Positions 1-12,949 of a stretch of DNA of 64,000 bases are shown in pieces. Position 1 is the stretch's first letter. Each line of letters opens with the position of its first letter. Position numbers and translations under genes: made by a program. Source of the stretch: Stomorhina lunata (Eukaryota; Arthropoda; Insecta; Diptera; Rhiniidae); assembly GCA_933228675.1 (NCBI GenBank), contig OW121744.1, forward strand, positions 92,759,385-92,823,384, written 5' to 3'. Under the pieces are notes generated by a model. It searched no databases. It had not been told where the DNA came from and was given only the letters and a program-made list of their open reading frames with translations.

Positions 1-473
1 ATTTAGAGCCCATGGGAAGAGCCATGTTAGAACCCATGGGTAGTTTTTATTAGCGGTTTTTATAAGAAGAACTGAAATTATTATTGCTTCAATTGGCAGA
101 AATATTTATTAGAAATTAGTTTGAAATCAGATGTAGTTAACCCTTTTATTACCAGAAACAGAAGTCAAATTTTTTAAAGTATTTAATTTTTTGAAAAAGA
201 TTCCCGAAATTACATGTATTTATTGCTATATTTCCATTTAAATTGAAAAAAAAAAACAATCATTCAAAGGCGCTTTTAATTATATGGATATTTGTTTAAA
301 TTAACCCTTGCGTACCCATAGGCTAAGCATGTGAACTATTTAGAGCCCATGTGTACGCAAGGTTTAATTTGTATACAAATTTATATAAAAAATTGAAATA
401 TGTAATGTTGGGAAAATAACATTTATGCTTGTAAATTTCATTTTTTAGAATATTTTAAAATATTGCTTAGAAA
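1..473. other. Non-coding lead-in with a short inverted repeat
   Basis: No gene is visible. Positions 301-324 and 343-367 are imperfect inverted copies (about 20 of 24 positions agree) around CCTTGCGTAC, each bounded outside by TTAA. The word TTTAGAGCCCATG near 340-352 also occurs at 2-14, so the window probably opens inside a related copy. TTAA flanks with CCY-type ends recall piggyBac-like termini, but no transposase is present and the arms are short. Confidence 0.4.
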
Positions 474-559
474 GGATATATGTAAAACTTTTTAAGCTTT
501 ATGATCCTAAGAAAAATATTGATGTTAAATAATTTTATGTCATAGCTTACGTAATGTAA

Positions 560-2140
560 ACTCAAAAAACTTTAAAAAACTAACACCAAATTCATAAAAA
601 AAAACTATTAAAAAAATTTGGCATAAATTTAAAAAAAATTTAATATTTTTAAGCCTATTTTGAGGTGTTCCTTTATCTATGACTTTTTTCAGAAACAAAT
701 TTGTAAAGTCGTTTTTTTTTAATTATTCAAACCCGTTAGCCATAAAACCTGACCTATAAATTAACATCCTTTTGCAATATTCATGCAGGAAGATAAATAA
801 ACGAACTCAACCCCTTTTTTATATGAGACATATAAGTTGTAGACCTTAAAAACATTCATGTTGAAACCTAAAACAATTTTATGAATGAAATGACACAAAA
901 CCATAAAAAAACAAGAGCTACGAAAAAAATCAATATTTAGCAAAAGCTAAATAAGTACGTAAATAAAATGCAATCATGTGATACAACATGTAGTTAGATA
1001 CTTACATATGTTAAATGATGTATGTTTAAGGATTTTCAGTTGTTAGAATAAACTTTAATGAATGACTTTTACTTATGTGACTAAATGTAACATTAGACAT
1101 AGTAGTTCTAAATTTATATCAAATGAGCCTAAATGTCTAAAGAAGATAGGTTATATTGCATCATCACCAACTTTATAGCCCAGCAACCAACCAACTCACA
1201 TCAACCCAACAGTCACACAGACAACATCAACCACACACAGCAGTGGCTAGTGTGTGCAGCAGCTAGAGTAGGAACACAAAATCTAACCATAGTTTTTGTA
1301 TATACGGAAAATTTGCTAAGGCAAATAACTATGAGCCTGTGTTTGTGTTAGTTTCACACAATGAACGTCTGAAAAATCCTTGATGCTTCATTGACTAAAA
1401 AAAAAAGAAAAACTAACTAAAATACAAAAAAAAACTGTTGGCTTTTACGTGCAGACAATCAACAGCGTCATCATATTTAGTTTTCATATAATATTTTTGG
1501 TTTTAAATGATTTTTTTTCAGAAAGAGTAAAAGGATGTGAATCCTTTCATTCTTACTTTCTTGCAAAACTAAGAGAAAAATCAACAAAACTAAAACACTG
1601 ATTTCATAATCAATGAATGAAATTTCTTGGTCTCCCAAAAAAGAAGAAAAACCTACACACTTTAAAGAAAAATCAACTATATTTTCTTTCTAAATAGTGA
1701 TTCATACTTAAGATTTTTTTCTTAAATTTTTGTTGGGTTTTCTGTGTACATATGCAGTGAGTGTGTAGCAACAGCATATGCTTAAGCTTAAGTCAATGAA
1801 TTGTTGCTGTAAAACTTTTGCAAATAGTCTAAACTATAAGTTTATTTTTCTTTTTTTGTAAAATATATTATAAAGTTTGTTATTCATCTAGCAGACATTT
1901 GGTATTATTTTTAAATGCTGTCGTCAGTGTGACTGAGTGGGTCATACATTGAAAATTATATACTAGCACTAACAATTAGGGTAGATCACTATTTAAATGT
2001 ATATTTTTTTCATTTTAGATAGATTTGTGTAGAATATCAACAGGAAATGAGCAAATAGTTAGTAATTATTGTTTATTTTTAGGGTAATTAAAATTCTTTA
2101 TTACATTTTTGATTTTTTGAAATGTTTGAAAATTTTTCTA
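560..2140. other. Gene-free AT-rich stretch
   Basis: No gene or clear repeat copy is visible. A CA/CAAC-rich segment around 1180-1250 gives a 72-codon open frame on the + strand with no recognisable protein; it is treated as chance. Confidence 0.5.
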
Positions 2141-3689
2141 AAAAAAGGATATATGACCAAGTTTTAAGGCTTGACTCGTAAAAGACTAAAACTGATTTTT
2201 TTATGTTGTCAAACATAAGGGACATATTGTTAGCATAAATAATCTGAAAAAAGTAAAAATTCCAATATTTTTAGAGAATTTTAAAAATTCAAAAAAAAAT
2301 TTTTTTTAAAAAAATACAAAAAAATTAAATATACTAAGAATACCAACAGGCAATGATAAAGTAATTAAAAAAGCATTTTTTTGGTCACAAATCTGTACAA
2401 AAATGTATCTATTTTAATATGTATTAAAATATTAAAAAAGGATATTTGAGTAAGTTTTTATGTTTTACTCTTGCATTACTAAAATTGAAGTCATTTTTTT
2501 GCTTAAGATTAAGCACGTAATGTTAGTAGAAAAAAATCATAGAAAAAGTCTGAAATTTTATATTTTTAGGAGAATTTCTAAAATATGGAAAAATTATATA
2601 TAAAGATTCAATGAGAGACTTACAAAGTTAACTGGAAATAAATGAGTAATTAATAATTGTGTTCTTTTTTATTTAAATAGCTTTTCTACATTGTTTCTTT
2701 TACTTTTTTAAATATTAAAAAAAAAATTCTAAAAAAGGATATATGGGAAAGTATTAAGCCTTATCTTTTATACGACTTGAAAAGATGCTAATCCATTACT
2801 CAACACTAAAAGCGTAGTTTTGGAAAACAAAATTTACGAAAATCTCAAAAATTCAATATTTTTATGAAAACTTTCAAAATTTGAAAAAAAAAATTAAAAA
2901 AGCAGAAGAGAGTAACAAAATCCATAAAAAATAAATAATATTAGTAATTGTTTTTAATTTAATGATCAGTAATGATTCTACATTGTTTTTTTAACTTTTA
3001 GAAATATTTGAAATTCTTTACAAAAAAAGGATATATGACAAAGTATTAAGTCTTAAATCGTATATCATTAAAATAATTGCTATTATATTACTTAGCAGTA
3101 AGAGCATATTGTTAGCAGAAAAAAATTTGAAAAATGCAAAAACTTTGATATTTTGAGTAAAATTTAAAAATATTAAAAAAAAAATTTATAAAAAAAAAAT
3201 TTATAAAAAAAAAATTTATAAAAAAAAATGTTTAAATTTCACTGAATTTCGCCAGATTTAATGTCAATTTTAATTCAGTTTGTTTTCTTTAGCTGTTTAA
3301 CATATTTTAAAAATTTTGCCAAAAATGGATTTATAAAGAACTTTTTTAATTTAATACTTTTAATCAACACGTCATGTTATTGTCATGTTATTGCTTTACA
3401 TGGAAGTTATCACAAAGAATACAAAAGTTAAATATATACTTGTTTTTTGATCATTTAAATCGTGTTTCAAAAATATTTGTTTAAATACGAATGAATGTTC
3501 GTATTGTCTTTTTAATAACAAATTTATTTCATTGAAAATACCAACCGGTCCTGTAGAATTTTTTCAGAAATTTAAAAGGAAATGCATAAAAAATTATTTG
3601 TTATAGCTTATTTTTGGGCATAAATTATACATCAGTATCATTAAAAAGGTTTTTTTTTAATAATTTTAAAATTTTTTTAAAAAGGATGC

Positions 3690-4195
3690 AAGTCACGCAA
3701 ATTACTGTCCCATTGTTTTAAGGTGTTTACTAATATAAGTGTAACTCAATCTCTCTGATATTTGTTATCATTAAAAATTATCATTGTGATACCAACCGTT
3801 ATAAAAATCAAATAAAACAAAAGCAAATTTTTATTGGGACAGTTTTTTGACTTTAGATTTATTTATATTAAAATCTTATTTTTTTAATTTAATATTATTC
3901 TTTCTTCTTGGAGCAATGCCCCTCCAAGCTTAGTTTATCTAAATTACCAGGGGTTCCGACAACACCTCTCTTAAGAGCGCCACAGGGATGCACAATCGGT
4001 TTAAGATCGGGTGGCTGGGGCGGCCAGTCAAGGTCTTTGTATCCGTTGTCATTTAGCCATTTTTGTGTTAGTTTGGCTGCATTTTTGATGTCTTTGTCCT
4101 GTTGGAAAATTAACTTTTTCTTCTCAAATCCAAATTTTTGGCAGGAAGCAGGATGATTTGTGGCTAAAACGTTGACGTGGGAAAGTGCAGTCAGC
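3690..4195 (-). pseudogene. Relic of a Tc1-like (DD34E) transposase, C-terminal part
   Basis: Read on the - strand, the segment from about 4190 down to 3908 translates into a run typical of the C-terminal half of Tc1-family transposases: FQQD, then KLTQKWLNDNGYKDLDWP, PPDLKPI and an HPCGALKR-like tail. Tc1 transposases cut and paste DNA with a D, D, E catalytic triad whose last two members are separated by 34 residues. Here the residue 35 positions after the D of FQQD is V (codon GTG) where the family has E, one base from GAG. The upstream half and the start are absent, so this is a dead fragment. CTGTCCCA at 3705-3712 and its inverse TGGGACAG at 3835-3842 may be remains of terminal or subterminal repeats. 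The + strand open frame at 3908-4156 is a shadow of this fragment. Confidence 0.8.
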
Positions 4196-5449
4196 TTACA
4201 AACAATTTTGTGAACTGTTCCAAGCTTTCAATTTTGTGAATTTTGTGAATTTAATAAGAAAATTATGGCAAATACTATATTTTTGTAAATACTAAAAATT
4301 ATTTGCTAAATTTTGCTTACTTTAGGGTATGTTTAAACCATATTTTCAAAATTTCCCCAAAAAGGATATATGTGAAACTTTTTAAACTTGATTTTTATAA
4401 TAAAAATAATAATTGTTTCTAATTGCTAAATATCATTTACGTATCGTCAGCTGGAAAAATCGGACAAAATTTCATTAATTTCTTATTAAAATAAATCTTC
4501 ATAATTTTATAAAAAATTTTAACAAAATGACCTATTTTTAAGTAAATTTAATGCTTATTTTGAAAATTTCTTAAACAAGGATATATGAAAAACTTTCTAA
4601 ATGTATTAGCTAGGATAAAAAACCTGATAGGATCATAATGGGAAACATTAAACACATGTCGTAAGCAGAAAAAAGACAATATACCAAAAAAACGTAATCA
4701 AGAAAGTTCGTTGGAATATGTAAAAATATGGCATTTTTAAACAAAGTTCTTTCTAATTGTTTCAAAATTGGACAGGACAATGTACCTTCTAATTTAGGTA
4801 TTGTAAACAAAATAAATTAGTAAAACAAAAATAATTTGAATTTTTTTTTACAAAAATCTTCAGAAATTATCAAAAAAAAAAAAAAAATAAAAAAATACAA
4901 AAACTTTATTTTTGTGTAGGCAGTGCGAAAAGTTTCTGATTTTTGACAATTTTTTTTAGTACATTTTAATCATATTGTAAAAGTTTCATAAAAAAGGATA
5001 TATGAAAAACTTTTTTAATTTAAAAGATATAATTAAAAAATTAGTTGGAGCATAATGGGAAACACAAACATAGTATCGCTATTTGAAATAAATGTTAATA
5101 TGAAAAAATGTTAGTCTTAAAAATTTTAAATTTGACTATAAAAAATTAAAAGACTACAAATTTAGTTAACGTGCCTACTTTTAGGTAAATTTGAGAAATA
5201 TTTTAAAAATTTCCCAAAAAAGGATATATGTAAAACTTCTTTAATTTTAAAGTTATAATTGAAAAATTGATAGGATCATAATGGGTAACATAAACTACGT
5301 ATCGTAATCGGAAAAGAATAGTCAAAATACTAAATTTTTTCAAAATTTTCAAGAAAATTAATTAGAAATTGACAGAAAATAATTATATAAAATAAAACTT
5401 TTATTATTTTAAACAAAATTTTTGGAAAATGTTTCGAAGTCAGAAGAAA

Positions 5450-6400
5450 CCTAATAAAGATTTTCTTTATGATTTAAGTTCTATACAAATTTTGTTGTTC
5501 ATAAATATTTTAAAAGATATATTTATACTCTCCTTTAAAAGCACATGACAACACTTATTTTTAACCTGTTTTCTTGAAATAAGCTCGAGGAGGAGTATGC
5601 CCGCTAGTGTCTGCAAAACATTTAACATCGTTTTATTTTTTACAGTTGCTAATGCTACTATATTTAAACTGTTAAACTGTGTGACTCATAATTATACAAC
5701 AATATAAAGTGTTATTTTATTGTTTTGTTGGTGTAAAAACAGAAATCAGCAAAAACAAAAAAAAAAACTTACAGTGTCGAAATGACATTTACATTCATGT
5801 AAATATACAGAAAACACACTTACATAGACACTAAAACTAAATATGTGTTGAAGTGCAAGAAAAAATTTACACATACTCAGGATTCATTCATTTTTGTTGA
5901 AGAAACAAAAAAATATACATGTAGTATTTGCATTTAGTTAAAAATCATATGAGCCAGATTGTATGTGTTTATAGAGCTGCTGATGATGACGATGATGTTT
6001 TGTGATGACGACGGCAATGATGATAATGATAATGATGATGCCAACAACAGCTAGTGCTCTAGCAGCCAGCCAGCTAGCACCACATCCGGTTTCCGTATAC
6101 TAACAACGAGCAAATCTGTATAAATATAATAAAAAAAATATATGTGACAAATAAACAACAGGGTAAAACAATAAACCTACCAAAAACATGTACAACAAGA
6201 ACTGTAACAAAAAAGAATTCTGGGGAAAAGCTTAACAAACCGCACGACATCATAATTCATATATAGTCTATGACAAGTCTATACTTATATGCATTCACAC
6301 CATAAAATAAACAGGGGGTAAATCCTGGTTTGAGTGGGCAGAAGCTGGAAATTAAAAAAACAGAAATTTCTGATAAGAAATTTTACAAAATGTAAACAAT
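5450..6400. other. Gene-free stretch with a GAT/GAC-rich simple repeat
   Basis: This interrupts the two-box family. It contains an imperfect trinucleotide tract of GCTGCTGATGATGACGATGATG type at about 5977-6040, followed by GCCAGCCAGCTAGC-like sequence. No gene is visible. Confidence 0.5.
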
Positions 6401-8129
6401 TTTATAATTTATTGCCTTCTTTTAGGTGAATTTCTTATAAGAAATTAAGCAAATTGATACAAAATTTATGTTTTTGTACATATTAATAATTTGTTTCTAA
6501 TTATTGCCTACTTTTAGGCAAATTTTTGCTATTTTAAAAATTTCCCAAAAAAAGGATATATGGAAAACTTTTTTTGCTTTGGACTTGTAATTCCCAAACT
6601 AATATTATCTAATTGGTCGATATTAATTACGAATCGTAAGCTAAAAATGAAACAATAATTTTACATTTTTCTACTTAAAAATCTTTAGAATTTAAATATA
6701 TTTTTACTTCAACAAAAATCTGTTATAAGAGATAACAAATTAATATGAAATTTATATGTATGTACTTATATTTAACTAGTTGCTAATTATTGCCTACTTT
6801 TAGGCAAAATTTTGCAAATTTTTAAAATTAATCAAAAAAGGATATATAAGAAACTTATTCAATATTGAAATTGTTGTTCCAGAACTAACATTATCTTGCT
6901 AGTTAATATAATTTACGTATTGAAAGCAGAAAAAAAATAATTTTCAATAAATTTAATTATGTTAAAAAAATCTTTAGAATTTTAATAAAATGTTTCAGCA
7001 ACTAAAAATTGGTATAAGAAATGATAAAAAAAAACGATAAGAAATTGATATATTTGTTTAAATTAAAACAAAGTTATTAATTATTGTCTACTATTAGGCA
7101 CATTTTTGCAAATTTTTAAAATTGATTAAAAAAGGATATATGAAAAACTTATTCAGTATTCAAATTATTATTTCGGAATTAATATTATCTTGCTAGTTAA
7201 TATAATTTACGTATTGTAAGCAGAAAAAAACAATAATTTTCCAATAATCTCAACAAATTTAATTATGTTAAAAAAATCTTTAGAATTTTAATAAAATGTT
7301 CCAGCAACTAAAAATTGGTATAGGAAATGATAAAAAAACGATAAGAAATTGATATATTTGTTTAAATTAAAACAAAGTTATTAATTATTGTCTACTTTTA
7401 GGCACATTTTTGCAAATTTTTAAAATTGATCAAAAAAGGATATATGAAAAACTTATTCAATATTCAAATTATTATTTCGGAATTAATATTATCTTGCTAG
7501 TTAATATAATTTACGTATTGTAAGCAGAAAAAAACAATAATTTTCCAATAATTTAATTTTTTTCTGCAAAAAAAATGATTTGAATTTAAATAAAATGTCA
7601 ATAAAACTAGTAATTGTAAGAAAACGATAAGAAATCGATATATTTGTTTAAATTAAAACATAGTTATGAATTATTGTCTACTTTTAGGCAAATATCTTAC
7701 AAATTTTTAAAATCTCACAAAAAGGATATATGATAAACTTTTTTATTTTTGAACTTAGAATTCTAAAATTATTAACATGTTATAGGTTAACAGAAACAAC
7801 GTATCGTAAGCAGAAAACAAAAAATAAAACTATAGTTTAAATTTTTTTTAAATAAAATCTGTAGAAATTAAAAAAATTCTTTGCCAAAGAAAATCTGTAG
7901 AAAGAAATTCGGCAAAATTTTGACAAATTTATATTTTCGTATATATTGTTAGTAATTATAGCCAATTTTAGGTACATTTTAATTAAATTTTTAAAATGTC
8001 TCAAAAAAGGATATATAAAAAACTTATTTATTTATTGGCCTATAAATTCAAAATTAAGACCATCTTATTAGCTTGTAAAAATAACGTATCGTAAGCAGAA
8101 AAAATCAACAAATTTACAATAATTTAAAA

Positions 8130-9000
8130 TTTGTATGAAAGGAAATCTTAAAAGTTTGGTTAAAATATGCCAAATTTTTGTCCACTTGCTTTGGGACTTA
8201 CCCACAAACATTTTCCTGGTCATACTTTCACACTTTTTATATCTGGAATAAATAAAAAATATGCCTGTATATGTTAGTTGGCCTGGGAATTAGTTGCCGA
8301 GCCATCTTTCTCTACATACAAATAATAAATAACAAAAAATAAAATAGAGAAAAAACTAGGGAGAGCCTGACAACAACATCTTTTTTCTTATATAGTGTTA
8401 ATAATGATGGCAACAGCTTTTTTTTTGTTTTTTTTTCTTCTCAAATGCCACGCTTTTCCTGGTTGCAAAAGTTGTCTCTAGGCAAACAATAATATTTTCT
8501 TTATTATCATCCTCGTTTTTCTCTCCTTTTTGAGTTCCCATCATCTTTGCTATCCTTCATCTGCTGCTTTGTGTCTGGTATCATACAAAATTCTACTTTC
8601 AAAGGACATTGCATTACGGACGAGGGGCTTAGTAAAGTTATAGTGGAGTAAAATGTCTACAATACTAACATATTTATGTATGTGGTTATCCTGTCTAACT
8701 GCCTAAGCAAACGAATGTACATATTTATCTATGATTGTGTTTTCTAATTTGTTTATTTGCGAAAGTATTGCTTTTAGTTGTGGGTATTTATGTTAAGCTA
8801 ATTTGTTTGATTATTTGTTTGATTATTTGTTTAATAGTTAATAAATAAAGAGGGAGCCTTTTAATAGAATATTTATTTTAGTTTAGAGGTTGTTAAACTA
8901 TTTAAACTAATTTACACTTTAAATAAATGATTTCTACTAAGACTCACAAAGACAGCCTAAGGCATATATGGGACTGAGACGTAAACTAAAAGGTAAATAT
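8130..9000. other. Gene-free stretch
   Basis: Ordinary AT-rich sequence with T-runs (for example near 8420-8440) and a short TTGTTTGATTAT direct repeat near 8805-8830. No gene, RNA gene or repeat copy is seen. Confidence 0.45.
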
Positions 9001-9699
9001 GAGATTTTTTTTTTAATTTTGTTCAAATTTGACAAAAATTTTGTGTTTTTTTATAAAAAAAATAAAAATTAAGAAAAAAGGATATATTGCAAAGTCAGCC
9101 AGGACTAACTTTTTCAAGAATTTTTTAAAAGTTAATTATTCTAGAGCATTAATTTGAAATTGTAGTAATAAATTTTTTGCGGATTCATTAATAATTAAGA
9201 GATTTTTTGCGATTAAAATAAAAAATTGTTCCTTATTTTTTTTTTGGCTTTATGATATATTGGACTGAGACATAAACTAAAGCGTCAAATGCGTTTTTTT
9301 TAATTTTGATTTAATTTGTGAAAATTTTTGTATTATTTTACAAAAATGTTTTGAGTTTAGAAAAAAGGATATATGGCATAGTCTTCTAGAACCCACATTT
9401 TCAAGAATTTTTAAAAAGTAAATTATTCTAGAACATAAACTTGAAATTGTAGCAGTAAATTTTTTTCGTGTTTTTAAATAATTGGGAGATTTTTTGCGAT
9501 TAAAAAAAAAATGTTTCTTATACTTTGGCCTAATGATTTTTTTGATTAAGACGTAAACTAAGACTTATATTTTTAAGATTTGATTTATTTTGAGAAAAAT
9601 TTTGTGATATTTTATACAAAATTTCAAAATTTAGAAAAAAGGATATATGGCCAAGTCTCCTAGGACTAACTTTTTCAAGAATTTTTTAAAAGTGAACTG

Positions 9700-10785
9700 T
9701 TCTAGAGCATCAACTTGAAATTGTAGTAATAAATTTTTTGCGGATTCATAAATAAGTGTGAGATTTTTTGTGATTGAAAAAGATTTGAGTCTTACACTTG
9801 GGCTTTATGATATATTTGTTAAACCTCTAAAGGTTTTATAAATTTTATTCATTTTTAGCACTTCGTAACATTTCATTCATCTTTTATTTTGCCATCCTAC
9901 ACGTTTCCCCTTTTATACTCAAAGGATATTTTTCTATTTGAGATGATGTCATTATTTATTGATTTATTTTGAAAAAAAAAAACAAACTGCACATAAACTC
10001 AAGCAAACAATTTTATATATTTTTCTATAATAAACTGCATCCTACTCTCTCTTTGGGGTACAAAAAAAAAAAAACTCATCAGCATCCTTATTTTCCACCA
10101 TTTGTTTAAAAGTGTCTAATATTCTATTATAAAACACGTGTCTTAGTATTTATACTACACTTATATTTATACTAAGTTATAAATAGTTTTATTATACATA
10201 ATGCATATACATACATATCCACATATAGGTATCCTTACATACATGGCATATTTATTATTTATAAATTTTCCACATTTAACCGCATAATATTAGATTTTCT
10301 ATTTAATACAATTTTTTTACGTGACAGTTTTATAGAAGCTCTATTTAAATTTTTATATTAAAAGGTCATTAACTCTATTAGAAAAAAATATAAAATAAAT
10401 CGGTTTAAAATCATTTAACTAAATTATGTGGCCGCTGGTTATGTTAATATCAGTAATATTCGAAAATGAGAAAAATTTATAACTTTTAGTTATTCAAATT
10501 TCATTATAATTCTAATTATTGGATACTAGTTTAATTTATGGCGTAAAATTGATATTTATTTTATTATATTCAAAGCTAATTAGAATTAAAACCGCAGTTG
10601 CTATGGTTAGAATGGTTTTAAGCTATGTAGAATTTTGAAATGTTAAATGAAATTATGAATTACGAGTATGATAAAAAACAAATTATCAAATTTTAAATTC
10701 TAAAAAAATGTTAAAAATTATATACTTCGAGACATTTTTGTTTTTACGATATGTAGTTTGGTGTAAAATTTCATTTGGCATCAAT
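9700..10785. other. Gene-free switch region between repeat blocks I and II
   Basis: No gene is seen. To the left the GGATATATG box reads on the + strand; to the right its reverse complement CATATATCC is found, so the orientation of the family flips somewhere inside this stretch. There is no obvious mobile element at the switch. Confidence 0.5.
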
Positions 10786-12949
10786 TTTTTGCTTTAAGTA
10801 TTTTCCATTAAAAAGTTTTCTATATATCCTTTTTTCTAAGATTTCAAAAAAATACCTAAATTTTATAAAAGATTGCTTTAAACTCACTGTTATTAAGAAG
10901 GATTTTAAATACAAAATTTATAAAATTGATGATACGATATGTAATTTAGTGTTTACTTTCATTTGGCGTGAACGTTTTGTTTTAAATATTATTAATACAA
11001 CAATTTTCCATATATCCCTTTTTAAGGGAGTTCACATAAATGCCTTTATTTGAAAAAATTTTGCTCTTAACTGATTGTTATTGATTGCCGATATGAAAAT
11101 ATTTGGTTAAAAAAAAAAAAAAAAAAATCAGTAATAAATTATTTTAATCAAAAAATATTGTAATATCCTTAAAATTTTTTAATTTCTTTTAATCTTTTTT
11201 ATTGCTACGATATGCAATTTTGTCGACACTTTGATTCAGCATCAGCTGTTTCTTTAAAATATTAACCCTTTAAAAGTTTTCTATATATCCTTTTTTCAAA
11301 TATATAAAATAAATGCCTTGGCTTTTATAAAAATTGCTGTGAAGAAACTTTAATTTATTAAACATAGAAAATATTTAGTTTTAAAGAAAATTTTCTAAAA
11401 TAAATGATTTTTATTAAAAATTTTTGTAAAATCTAGAAAAACTTTGAAATTTATAAAGCTTTTTTTATTGCTACGATATGTAATTTGGTGTAGGCTTTAA
11501 TTTGGCGTTAGTACTTTTTTAAAAATATTAACCGTTTAGAAGTTTTCTATATATCCTTTTTTAAAAGATTTGAAATAAATGCCCTAATTTTATTAAAAAT
11601 TGTTCTAACTGTTTATTAAGTGAAAATTTGATAAAGAGTTTGGTTTTTGAAAAACTTTTTCTGAAAATTTTCCGAAACAAATAGTTTTTATATTAAAATA
11701 TTTCAAAATGTTTAAAATATCTGAAATTTTTTAATAATTTTTATTACTACGATATGTAAGTTGGTGCAGCCTTTGATTTGGCGCCAATACTTTGTTAAAA
11801 ATATTAACCATTAACAAGCTTTCCATATATCCTTTTTCAAGAGATTTTAAATAAATGCCCTAATTTCATTAAAAAAGTAAGTATTAAGTATTAATAGTAT
11901 AAATGATTTCATTTTTGAAAGAAATTTTCTGAACATTTTCTGAAACAAATGGTTTATATATAAAAATATTTCAGTAGCTTAAAATGTTTGAAATTTCTTA
12001 GTATTTTTTTTATTGCGATATGTAATTTGGTAAAAACTTTAATTTGGAGTTAAAAATATATCCTTTTTCAATTTTTTTTATTTAAATGGCTTAATTTTAT
12101 TAAAAATTGTTCTAAACTGATTATTAAGTTGTAAATGTATAAAAGGATAAGATTTTTTTTTAACATTTTTTGCTTAAAATTTTCGAAAATATTTCGGTTT
12201 TTATATAAATAAATTTAAAATGTTTAAAATTCTTAATAATTTTTATTACTACAATATGTAATTTGGTATAGCCTTTGATTTGGCGACAACACATTCTTAA
12301 AAATATTAATCATTTACAAGTTTTCAATATATCCTTTTTCAAATTATTTAAGTTAATGCCTAAATTTTATTAAAAATCGGTATAAACGGATTATTGAGTA
12401 TTAATATTATAAAAGGATTTGGTTTTTGATGAAATTTTTTCGAACCTTTCTAAAAAAAGGATCTTATACAAACATATTTAAATATATTCAAAATGTTGAA
12501 ATTTTTTAAGCATTTTTATTCCTACGATTTGTAATTTAGTGTAGACTTTGACTTGGAGTCAACACTTTGTTAGAAATATTAACCATTTACAAGCTTTCCA
12601 TATATCCTTTTTCAAAAGGTCTTAAATAAATGGCTTAATTTTATTAAAAATGTCTATCAAATGATTATTAAGCTTAAAAGGTATGATTGCATTTGGTTTT
12701 GAAGAATTTTTTTTTAAATTTTCTTATAAAAATATTTATATCTTCGAAAAAAAATAAAAAGGCTAAAAAGAAAATTTAGATATGTTTTTTTATAAATATG
12801 CTTATGCTAACGGTACAGTGATTAGTCTGGGCATTTCTTTGGCATTATAATTTTTCTTCAAACATGTATACCACAAAAGTCTGCCATATATCCTTTTTTT
12901 GAAAAGTTTTTAAAAATTAGTCTAAAATAAAAAGTGTTATAAAAATAAC

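Larger units (their letters stand above)
474..9655 (+). repeat. Two-box repeat family, block I (+ orientation)
   Basis: About 20 diverged copies carry AAAAAAGGATATATG on the + strand. GGATAT starts lie near 474, 2157, 2440, 2737, 3029, 4371, 4580, 4996, 5222, 6554, 6840, 7134, 7438, 7724, 8009, 9080, 9367 and 9641. Spacing within runs is 274-304 bp. About 70-85 bp after each box lies a second box related to CGTATYGTAAGCAGAAAA (clear at 5296, 7208, 7511, 7800 and 8086; weaker near 2225, 3107 and 9160). The sequence between boxes diverges strongly from copy to copy. Copies at 6.4-8.0 kb also share TGCCTACTTTTAGGCA or a variant some 40-50 bp before box 1. I do not recognise the family. Confidence 0.85.

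Noticed and set aside
1133..1351. 72-codon + strand open frame
   Set aside because: Composed of CAAC/CACA-rich low-complexity sequence with no recognisable protein and no neighbouring splice or promoter signals.
3705..3842. CTGTCCCA / TGGGACAG pair as a separate MITE
   Set aside because: Only the left copy is preceded by TA and the arms are about 11 of 14; more simply part of the Tc1 relic.
3908..4156. 82-codon + strand open frame
   Set aside because: Antisense shadow of the Tc1-like transposase relic.
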